Origin: an uncultured Selenomonadaceae bacterium
GTDB taxonomy: Bacteria; Bacillota; Negativicutes; Selenomonadales; Selenomonadaceae
Assembly (NCBI GenBank): GCA_902778455.1
Contig: CACYXR010000022.1
Span: forward strand, 1 to 33,623
DNA length: 33,623 nt
Reading direction: 5' to 3'
Shown: piece by piece, positions 24,396 through 31,026 of the stretch
Layout: every line of letters begins with the position of its first letter
How positions within the stretch are numbered: position 1 is the stretch's first letter
Position numbers and translations under genes: made by a program
Notes under the pieces: model-generated
Seen by the model: the letters and a program-made list of their open reading frames with translations, nothing else
Databases searched by the model: none
Told to the model about the DNA's origin: nothing

Positions 24396-25709
24396 TCATT
24401 TTTTTACCGTCGAATCGTCGATGATCGTGCCGTCGGGCAGGAAACATTGGAACCGCAGCGCGTCTTTCGACGCTTCCAGTGTCATATAGTTGTCTGTTTC
24501 CGGCTGGGGAGCGATTTTCTCGTCCAGCGCGTGGTCGATCCAGAGCCCGGGGTAGCGGACGTTTCCTGCCACGCCGGTCAGGATGTAAAGCGGACCGGAC
24601 GGGTCGCGCTGAAACGCTCTGATGTGACCCCGGTTTCGATACGTGTGCAGATGCGCGGACAGCACGACGTCGATTCCAAGTTCGTCAAACAAAGGCATGA
24701 ATGCTTCGCCGAATTTGCTGATGCCTTCCGTTCGTTCCGGGCGTTTCTCGATGCGGTATCGCAGCACATCCTTGTGCAGCATCGCGATTTTCCATTTCTT
24801 GTCGCTGGCGGCGACGTCCTTCGGCAGCCATTCCAACTGCTCCTCCAACAGTCCAGGATGAAATTCCTCGGTCTCGTCCCATTGGGTGTTCAGTACGATG
24901 AAATGCACGTCGCCGAAATCGAAGGAATAATAATAGCGGGAAAAATATTGACTGCCGTTTTCCGGTACGTTGAACTCGGCGAGATACGCCAGCGGCAGGC
25001 GAACTTCCCATTGCTTGTCGTAGGTCTCGTGGTTGCCCATGACCGGCGCGAAGGGGATCCGCTCCTCCATGCCTTCCACCGCGTCGAACCAGGCGTCCCA
25101 CTGACTGTGCTCCTCGCCATTGTCCACGAGGTCGCCGAGGTTCGTGAAAAACGCGGCGTCGGGATTGCGCTTGTATGCGTCCTGCGCAAGATTCTTCCAG
25201 TCGGTGTAATCACTGGATTGGGAATCGGGGAAGATCAACGCCTTGAACGCGCCGCCGTCGTCGGTGGAAAGGGGCGTCCAGTCCGTGCCCTCGTCGCCGC
25301 AAATCACGCGGTATTCGTAATGCGCCCCCGGCGCGAGGTTATTCGCGCGCGCGGTATGCAAATATACGTCCTGCCCGTCGTCGGTGTAATGCTCGCTTGT
25401 GGCGGATGCGGAGAAGATTTCCGCTTCCTTTTCGCCGTTATTTTCGTCGGCCGCGACGCGCCATACGATTTCGGCTTTTTCCTGCGGCGCGTCGGACTGC
25501 CACATGATTGTTCGGGAGGTACGGCTGTCGGCGGTGATAATCTGCCGCAAAAAGCGCGCGTCCAGCGACGTATCCCCGGTCAGGATGCGCGCCGCTTTTC
25601 GGATCGGCGCGGCGGCCTTTCCGGAAAACGCGCATCCGGCGACGAGCGAGATCGCCGCGCCGCCCATCATCGACAGGAATTTTCTTCGGGATATGATATG
25701 GTCTTTCAT
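24396..25709 (-). CDS. Tat-exported lipoprotein metallophosphoesterase, purple-acid-phosphatase-like
   Basis: This 437-residue protein starts with a twin-arginine signal (SRRKFLSMMGG) followed by a lipobox-like LVAGC at about 22-26, so it is predicted to be a Tat-exported lipoprotein. An N-terminal FN3-like domain (about 55-150) precedes a metallophosphatase domain. Metal-binding motifs are FPDSQ, NLGDLVDNG, VMGNHE, MLHKD and LSAHLHTYRN. Purple-acid-type enzymes hydrolyse phosphate mono- or diesters. The ATG at 25709 follows a GGAG site. It is the second of two tandem paralogues, 24 bases after the first, with co-transcription likely. Confidence 0.88.
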   Translation of the reverse strand: MKDHIISRRKFLSMMGGAAISLVAGCAFSGKAAAPIRKAARILTGDTSLDARFLRQIITADSRTSRTIMWQSDAPQEKAEIVWRVAADENNGEKEAEIFSASATSEHYTDDGQDVYLHTARANNLAPGAHYEYRVICGDEGTDWTPLSTDDGGAFKALIFPDSQSSDYTDWKNLAQDAYKRNPDAAFFTNLGDLVDNGEEHSQWDAWFDAVEGMEERIPFAPVMGNHETYDKQWEVRLPLAYLAEFNVPENGSQYFSRYYYSFDFGDVHFIVLNTQWDETEEFHPGLLEEQLEWLPKDVAASDKKWKIAMLHKDVLRYRIEKRPERTEGISKFGEAFMPLFDELGIDVVLSAHLHTYRNRGHIRAFQRDPSGPLYILTGVAGNVRYPGLWIDHALDEKIAPQPETDNYMTLEASKDALRFQCFLPDGTIIDDSTVKK

Positions 25710-25733
25710 GGTTTTGCTCCGTTTCTGACTGTC

Positions 25734-27032
25734 TTACTCGTCGGTTTCCGGTTGCTTTCTTAAAGTCACGAAATCCTTCAGGATTCCGTTGGGCAAAAAG
25801 CAGCGGAAGGTCAGCTTCGTTTCGTCCGCTTCCATCGTCAGGTAGTTGAGAAAGTTGTCCGGGAACGCGATCTCGTCGATTTCGTTTTTTTCGACATCGT
25901 AAAAACAGTTTCCCGCGTTTCCCGTCAGGATGTACGGTACGCCGTTTTTCGCGGGGCGCCATGCGGACAATCGACGCCTGCGGTACGCGTGGGCGTGGGC
26001 GGTCAGCACCGCGTCAACCCCGTTTTGTTCCAGAACGGGCACAAGCGTTGCGACAAACGGATCCCGTATCATCGGTTCCTGGTCGTAATCGATCAGGTCG
26101 CGGTGCAAAAGCGCGACGCGCCAACGCGCCTTTGCCGTTTTCAAATCCCGGGCCAGCCATGCGGCCTGTTCCTCGAACAATCCCGGCGTCAATCCGTTCA
26201 ATTCCTCCTGTTGCGTGTTCAGCACGATGAAATGCACGGGGCCGTAATCGAAGGAATAATAGTAGCGCTGATATTTCGCGCTGCCGTTATCCGGCGTCGC
26301 GAACAGGGAGAGGAAGGCGTCAGGGCGGCACAATTTCCAGTCCTCGGAATAACATTCGTGGTTTCCCAGAACCGGCGCGAATGCGCGCCCGCCGAGAGAC
26401 GCGTCCGTTGCGGACTGCCAGCCGTCCCAATGGTAAAAGCTGGCGCCGTTGTCCACCAGGTCGCCCATGTTGACCCAAAGCTCGGCGTCCGGGCAGCGCG
26501 ATGCCGCATCGCCGGAAACCCGCGCCCAAGTGTCATAGTTGTTTTCGCACTGGGAATCGGGAAAAATTAATGCCTGCACAGCGCCGCCGTCGTCCGTTCG
26601 GAAAGAAAAAGAGCCCGCGTTCCGTCCCGCTGCCTCTACACGGCATTCAATCTGTTTTCCGGGGCGCAGTCCGGAAAGCGCTGCGCGATAGACGAACACG
26701 GAGCGGCCGTCCAGCGCGAAATATTTCACGTCCACATCGGCGGTTTTCTCCGCTTTGCCTTCCGCCTCGCGCCAAAAGAAACGCGGCTCGGAAAGCGCCG
26801 TGTCGGTCTGCCATTCGATCATGGCCGAGGCGCGGTTGTCCCTGGTCACAATCCGGCGGAAATATCGCGGGGCTGTATTGCTTCCCGCGAATGCTTCGCG
26901 AATCGGCGCGAGAATCGACGCCAAAAGCCCGCCCGCCGTCGCCCGAAGGCTCATGGAAAGGAACGCGCGTCGGGAAAGCGCCGCAAAAAAAGCCGTCATC
27001 GACGACGGCTCGAGAAACGCTGCGTTATTCAT
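25734..27032 (-). CDS. Tat-exported metallophosphoesterase, purple-acid-phosphatase-like paralogue
   Basis: This 432-residue paralogue of the protein at 24396-25709 has a twin-arginine signal SRRAFLSMSLR with an AFAG cleavage site, but no lipobox cysteine. One paralogue should therefore be free and the other lipid-anchored. Domain order is the same: FN3-like, then metallophosphatase with FPDSQ, NMGDLVDNG, VLGNHE, LLHRD and LTAHAHAYRR. The ATG at 27032 overlaps the preceding DUF951 stop region by eight bases; an internal Met at 26999 would still keep the twin arginines. The two paralogues are shuffled at the sequence level throughout, indicating an old duplication. Confidence 0.87.
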   Translation of the reverse strand: MNNAAFLEPSSMTAFFAALSRRAFLSMSLRATAGGLLASILAPIREAFAGSNTAPRYFRRIVTRDNRASAMIEWQTDTALSEPRFFWREAEGKAEKTADVDVKYFALDGRSVFVYRAALSGLRPGKQIECRVEAAGRNAGSFSFRTDDGGAVQALIFPDSQCENNYDTWARVSGDAASRCPDAELWVNMGDLVDNGASFYHWDGWQSATDASLGGRAFAPVLGNHECYSEDWKLCRPDAFLSLFATPDNGSAKYQRYYYSFDYGPVHFIVLNTQQEELNGLTPGLFEEQAAWLARDLKTAKARWRVALLHRDLIDYDQEPMIRDPFVATLVPVLEQNGVDAVLTAHAHAYRRRRLSAWRPAKNGVPYILTGNAGNCFYDVEKNEIDEIAFPDNFLNYLTMEADETKLTFRCFLPNGILKDFVTLRKQPETDE

Positions 27033-27237
27033 TGTCTTCCGTCCTCGCCGTTTCCACGATGGCGCGGGCCATGCGCTCGAATTTCACGCGGGGGAGCATC
27101 ACGGTGTGGCCGCAGCCCTCGCACTTCATGCCGAAATCCATGCCCATGCGCGTGATTTTCCAAAGGTCGCTGCCGCAGGGGTGTTTCTTCTTCATGCGGA
27201 CGACGTCCCCGATGTTGTACTGCACTTTCTCGATCAT
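27025..27237 (-). CDS. DUF951 family protein
   Basis: This 70-residue basic protein matches the DUF951 pattern YNIGDVVRMKKKHPCGSDLW, then KITRMGMDFGMKCEGCGHTVMLPR, with cysteines Cys21, Cys39 and Cys42. The family is small, common in Bacillota and often encoded near parB or ychF; its exact function is not settled. The ATG at 27237 follows GGAAG. It is the first gene of a likely operon with the two phosphatases, since its stop overlaps the next start. Confidence 0.85.
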   Translation of the reverse strand: MIEKVQYNIGDVVRMKKKHPCGSDLWKITRMGMDFGMKCEGCGHTVMLPRVKFERMARAIVETARTEDNE

Positions 27238-27292
27238 ATCGTTCTTCCTTTATTGAAAATGTTGTGTTATGCTGATATCGAGGTGAATCGAA

Positions 27293-28072
27293 ATGAAAAT
27301 TTCCGTTTTGCAAATGCCCGTCGCCATCGGTGCGCGGGAGATAAATATGGCTGCGCTCCGTCGCATGTTGGAAGACGCAATGGCTGACGCTCCCGATATC
27401 GTCGTTCTGCCGGAGCTTTGGGACATCGGCTTTTTCCCTCGTCCGCTTGAAAAATATGTGGACGAGAATGGAGCAAAGGCGAAAACATTGCTCTCATTGC
27501 TGGCGAAACAATACCATGTTCATATTGTCGGCGGTTCCGTCGCCGTGAAAATCGGCGATTATATCGCGAACCGCTGCTATGTCTTCGATCGGAACGGCGA
27601 TCTTGTCGCCGATTATGACAAGACGCATCTTTTCTCTCCGGCAAAGGAGGACAAATTCTTCCGCAAGGGCGACCATCGCGCGGTCTTTTCCCTGGACGGC
27701 GTGAAATGTGCCGTTGCCGTCTGTTACGATCTGCGCTTTCCGGAGCTTTTCCGGCGATACGCGCTGGACGATGCTGCAGTGATTTTCCTGCCCTCCGCAT
27801 GGCCCACCGCCCGGATTGAGCATTGGGCAACTCTCTCGCAGGCTCGCGCCGTTGAGAACCAGGTCTTTTTCGTCGCGGTCAACGGCAGCGGTACTTTCGC
27901 CAACGGGATGCCGCTGGGCGGACGATCTGCGATTATCGACCCGTGGGGCGTGCGCCTCGCAGAAGCCGACGAACGGGAGGCAATCCTGACCGCCGAGATT
28001 GATCTTTCCGTGAGAGATGAGATCAAGCGCACGATCGATGTGTTCCACGACAGGAGAGAGGAACTTTATTAA
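27293..28072 (+). CDS. Carbon-nitrogen hydrolase, omega-amidase/Nit2-like
   Basis: This 259-residue nitrilase-superfamily enzyme has the full catalytic triad: Glu41 (VVLPELW), Lys110 (YDKTHLF) and Cys144 (VAVCYDLRFPELF). Length and these motifs fit omega-amidase (Nit2/YafV), which hydrolyses alpha-ketoglutaramate and similar amides, linking it to glutamine metabolism; the glutamine synthetase is encoded three kilobases away. The start at 27293 follows a GGTG site. It is convergent with the EIIA gene and their stop codons overlap. Confidence 0.9.
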   Translation: MKISVLQMPVAIGAREINMAALRRMLEDAMADAPDIVVLPELWDIGFFPRPLEKYVDENGAKAKTLLSLLAKQYHVHIVGGSVAVKIGDYIANRCYVFDRNGDLVADYDKTHLFSPAKEDKFFRKGDHRAVFSLDGVKCAVAVCYDLRFPELFRRYALDDAAVIFLPSAWPTARIEHWATLSQARAVENQVFFVAVNGSGTFANGMPLGGRSAIIDPWGVRLAEADEREAILTAEIDLSVRDEIKRTIDVFHDRREELY

Positions 28073-28524
28073 GCAATCTCCGCCACTGCCGCCAGCGGCG
28101 CTACCTCTCCGCTTGCCGTCAGCCGTACTTCTTTTCCCTCCGGCATTTCTTCAATCAGTAAGATGCAGGCGTCCGTCGTTTTCGGATTCTGCCGAAGAAG
28201 CTCCGGCGAGAAGGTCAGCAGCTTGTCGCCCGTCTTTACCTTCGCACCCTCCGCGACGAAAACCGTAAAGCCTTCGCCCTTGAGCTCGCCCGATTCCGTG
28301 CCGATATGGAGCGTCACCTTCGTGCCGTCAGCGGCGGTGATGCGGATGCCGTGCTTCGTCGGCGCGACATAGGTGATTTCCCCGTCGACGGGGGAAAAAG
28401 CTTCGTCCGTCGACGGCGTCACGAAAAATCCGTCGCCCAACATTTTCATCGAAAAGACCGGATCGGGCGCTTCCTCGATTGGATGGATCGTCCCGGCAAA
28501 CGGGGACAAAAGCGTAAGGCTCAT
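28069..28524 (-). CDS. Standalone PTS glucose-type EIIA protein
   Basis: This 151-residue phosphocarrier matches the EIIA-Glc family: APTKHGIRIT and VTLHIGTESGELKGEGF. The phosphorylated His is His73 in LHIG, and His58 is the second family histidine. No EIIB or EIIC partner and no HPr are nearby, so it probably serves a permease elsewhere or has a regulatory role. The start is ATG at 28524 after GGAGG. Its end overlaps the amidase gene by four bases. Confidence 0.9.
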   Translation of the reverse strand: MSLTLLSPFAGTIHPIEEAPDPVFSMKMLGDGFFVTPSTDEAFSPVDGEITYVAPTKHGIRITAADGTKVTLHIGTESGELKGEGFTVFVAEGAKVKTGDKLLTFSPELLRQNPKTTDACILLIEEMPEGKEVRLTASGEVAPLAAVAEIA

Positions 28525-28544
28525 TGCGATTCCTCCATTATATA

Positions 28545-30008
28545 CTATCGTTTGTCTGTTTTCTCCGCCGACGGCTTTGCCGTCGGCTTTTCTGTTGGTT
28601 TCGGCTCCGGTTTTGCGGTTGGTTTCGGCTCCGGTTCCGTTTTTGCTTCGGGCTTGGGCGCTGGTACCGGCGCGTCCGGTTTCGGTTCCAGCCTTGGCTC
28701 CGGGTCAGGCTCCGGTTCGGACGTAGTTTGCGATGGCTCCGGTTTTTTCTCGTCCTCTTCCGGCGGCACGTCGTAGACGTCCGTATACAGGTATTCGCGT
28801 TCGACTACCTTGTCGCCCTGGTACAGCACCCGGTACACCTCCACCGTCGGCGGCGGCCCGATGATGGCCGTTTCCAGATCGTATTCCCCGGGCAGGTCCT
28901 CCCGGTGTCCGTAGACCTCCACCGTCAGCGAGCCGTCATAGGCGCCCGCCCGCAAAATGACGCTGTGGGGCAGTGTGTTTTGGAACACGAAATCAATCTG
29001 CCCGTCGGCTACCGTCGCGTCCAACCCCGCCGCAATATAGGTCGACGGATAGAAATGGGACGTGCGCGCTGTCGGCGTCAGCCCCGCCAAAAGCACCGCG
29101 TTGTAAAGCGTGGAGCTGACCTGGCAGACGCCGCCGCCGAAATCCTGCTCCACCTTCCCGTCCACGATCACCGGCGCGGTCTCGTAGCCCCGGCTCGGCA
29201 GGCGCGGGCCGACCTGCGTATTGAAAGACAGCTCTTCGCCGGGGAGTACGATGCGGTTGTTCAGTGCCGCCGTGGCAATCTCGATATTGTCGCCGCGTCC
29301 CGTTTCCGAGCCGTAATAAGTCGTGCAGCTGCCCAGCAAGCCGTCGATCGGCTGGATATCCTTCAGAGTAACTTCGGGCTCCGTTTCGACAAGCGTGATC
29401 GCTTCGCGGCACGGAAGGTGCAAGCCAAGGAGCTTCGGTCTCACCTTTTCCGTCAGCGCCGCCACGTCCATCTGACGCCCTGTTGTTCCCTCGTTGTGGA
29501 GTATGCCTGTTGCTGTGAACATAACGGACGCGTTCACCGGCGGCCGGTCCACTTCCTGTTTTACGCGATCCAGTGTTTCGGCCAGGCGCTTTTCATCCAG
29601 CTTCACCTCGGCGAAAACTTCCTTACCGTTCAGCGCGCATTTTATCATTTCATAAAAATTCTGGACGGAAGTGCCGCTTCGTCCGGTGCGGTAAGCTGCG
29701 TTGAGCATCGCGTCCATATCGGCGTCCAGGCCCACTTCTTCCGCCGAAAAAGGAAATGTCTTCTCCCCGCCGTAGAGGGAAAGCACCAGCGCGTCTCCTG
29801 TGAGGGATTTTTTCACGCTTTGCGCCACTTCCCGCGCGGCTTCCTCCCGCGTCATACCGCCGATGCTGCGCCCGCCCATCGTCAGCCCGTAGGCCATGCG
29901 CCCCTCTCGCAGATACGTCATCGCCGTGCCGAGGAACGTGATATCTGCGACCAAAACCGCGGCCAGTCCCAACGCCACGACCAGCAAAAAATACCGCAAG
30001 GCTTTCAT
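28545..30008 (-). CDS. VanW family protein with peptidoglycan-binding-like domain and Pro/Glu/Lys tail
   Basis: This 487-residue membrane-anchored protein has an N-terminal helix (about 6-29). It is followed by a YoaR-like repeat domain (about 40-200). The VanW domain (about 235-350) has the signature QDFGGGVCQVSSTLYNAVLLAGL. A strand-rich G5-like region around 395-420 (YRVLYQGDKVVEREYLYTDVY) follows. The last 65 residues are low-complexity with repeated EPKPTAKP and PTEKP units, so it may span the cell wall. VanW proteins are linked to cell-wall biology, but their activity is not defined. The ATG at 30008 is preceded by a GGAG site. It lies just upstream of the EIIA gene. Confidence 0.88.
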   Translation of the reverse strand: MKALRYFLLVVALGLAAVLVADITFLGTAMTYLREGRMAYGLTMGGRSIGGMTREEAAREVAQSVKKSLTGDALVLSLYGGEKTFPFSAEEVGLDADMDAMLNAAYRTGRSGTSVQNFYEMIKCALNGKEVFAEVKLDEKRLAETLDRVKQEVDRPPVNASVMFTATGILHNEGTTGRQMDVAALTEKVRPKLLGLHLPCREAITLVETEPEVTLKDIQPIDGLLGSCTTYYGSETGRGDNIEIATAALNNRIVLPGEELSFNTQVGPRLPSRGYETAPVIVDGKVEQDFGGGVCQVSSTLYNAVLLAGLTPTARTSHFYPSTYIAAGLDATVADGQIDFVFQNTLPHSVILRAGAYDGSLTVEVYGHREDLPGEYDLETAIIGPPPTVEVYRVLYQGDKVVEREYLYTDVYDVPPEEDEKKPEPSQTTSEPEPDPEPRLEPKPDAPVPAPKPEAKTEPEPKPTAKPEPKPTEKPTAKPSAEKTDKR

Positions 30009-30072
30009 GATTTATTCCAGGCTCCTTAATTTTGCATATTGCAACGGATTTTCCGTGCGTGTCAACTTCCTC

Positions 30073-30101
30073 ATTTTACCATTCTTGTGCGAAGGCTACA
30101 A
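30073..30101 (-). promoter_or_regulatory. Promoter of vanW-like gene
   Basis: Read on the minus strand: TTGTAG, 17 bases, TAAAAT with an extended TGG. It lies about 65 bases before the ATG at 30008. A TTGACA sequence closer to the gene has no matching -10. Confidence 0.5.
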
Positions 30102-30130
30102 TACATTTTTCCTATGTAATTCATAAAGAA

Positions 30131-30159
30131 AAATCCCGGGAGCCGCCTCCCGGGATTTT
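30131..30159 (-). terminator. Terminator after the NlpC/P60 gene
   Basis: A 12-base-pair perfect stem AAATCCCGGGAG / CTCCCGGGATTT with a 4-base loop, flanked by A- and T-rich sequence. It begins about 30 bases beyond the stop codon at 30188 and can act in either direction. Confidence 0.9.
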
Positions 30160-30187
30160 GTACGCGTACAATATAATATTGAAGCAA

Positions 30188-30853
30188 TCAGGGAACGATT
30201 CGGCGCGCGCCCAGATAATGCTCGCGGCGCCAGTCGCGGTAAAGCGAGTCGAAGTCGATGCCCGTCGTGATCGAAGCGTGGATGAACTCGCCGTCCTTCA
30301 GGTACATGCCTACATGGGACAACTCGCCGCTGTCGTCCACGAAAAAGACGAGGTCTCCCGCCCGCAGATTGTTGAATGCCACCGGCACGCCAATCAGGTA
30401 TTGGTCGTCTGCCGTCCTCGGAAGCGAAATGCCCGCCTGACGGAAAACGTAGCTGACGAAGCCCGAGCAGTCAAAACCGTCCGGCGTTGAGCCGCCGTAC
30501 ACATAAGGAACGCCTACATATTGCAGCGCGATACTGGTCAGGCGGCGTACCACCGCGCTGTCGCCGCGGTGAATCTCCGGCATCGTGCGCCCCAAAAGCG
30601 CCTGATAAACCACCGGTCCGACAACGCCGTCCGTTTCCATTCCGTTCGCGGCCTCAAATGCCGTCACAGCCGCTGCCGTGCCCGGTCCGTAAGAACCGTC
30701 CGGCGTCACATCGTATCCGAGCCGGGAAAGCGCCGTCTGCACCTCCGCGACCTCACTGCCCTCGTCGCCCACCTGAAGTGCGGATGCCTGCGCCGCTGAA
30801 AAATTCCCGAAGCAGAGCAGGGAAAGAAGCCCCGCGCATAACAATTTTCGCAT
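30188..30853 (-). CDS. Exported NlpC/P60 peptidoglycan hydrolase with PG-binding domain
   Basis: This 221-residue secreted protein cuts peptidoglycan stem peptides. A signal peptide ends near AQASA (about 20-24). A peptidoglycan-binding type 1 domain (about 28-90) and then an NlpC/P60 domain follow. Catalytic residues are Cys129 (FDCSGFV), His180 (SHVGMYL) and His192 (FIHAS). The ATG at 30853 follows AAGGGG; a nearby ATG pair upstream is out of frame. A TATAAT lies about 50 bases upstream on the minus strand, without a good -35. It is divergent from the clostripain-family gene. Confidence 0.93.
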   Translation of the reverse strand: MRKLLCAGLLSLLCFGNFSAAQASALQVGDEGSEVAEVQTALSRLGYDVTPDGSYGPGTAAAVTAFEAANGMETDGVVGPVVYQALLGRTMPEIHRGDSAVVRRLTSIALQYVGVPYVYGGSTPDGFDCSGFVSYVFRQAGISLPRTADDQYLIGVPVAFNNLRAGDLVFFVDDSGELSHVGMYLKDGEFIHASITTGIDFDSLYRDWRREHYLGARRIVP

Positions 30854-30967
30854 TCATCATGCCCCTTCCGATTCCAAAAATCAAACAAATTATAGAAAAG
30901 AAAATTGAAATCCACATGAAAAAATGCTGAAGAACAATAGGCGGCTGAGGATTTTTTCAGCGTTTTC

Positions 30968-30995
30968 TTGACAAACTGAAAAAAAGATGTATCGT
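30968..30995 (+). promoter_or_regulatory. Promoter of the clostripain-family gene
   Basis: A perfect TTGACA at 30968-30973 is followed after 16 bases by TATCGT at 30990-30995. The -10 is weak and lies within a palindrome, suggesting a regulated promoter. Confidence 0.55.
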
Positions 30996-31005
30996 TAAAA
31001 CGATA
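30990..31005. promoter_or_regulatory. Palindromic operator candidate overlapping the -10
   Basis: TATCGTT, AA, AACGATA: a perfect palindrome with 7-base arms. It covers the -10 and start region of the clostripain-family gene and would suit a dimeric repressor. No regulator gene is adjacent. Confidence 0.55.
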
Positions 31006-31026
31006 GAAGACATAGGAGGGCTCTTC

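Noticed and set aside
24306..25763. Plus-strand ORF (485 residues) opposite the first phosphatase
   Set aside because: No recognisable domain or ribosome site; the minus strand has all metallophosphatase motifs.
28524..30029. Long plus-strand ORF (501 residues) opposite the VanW gene
   Set aside because: Arg/His/Gln-rich translation with no domain; the minus strand carries VanW with its motif. It is a GC-rich shadow frame.
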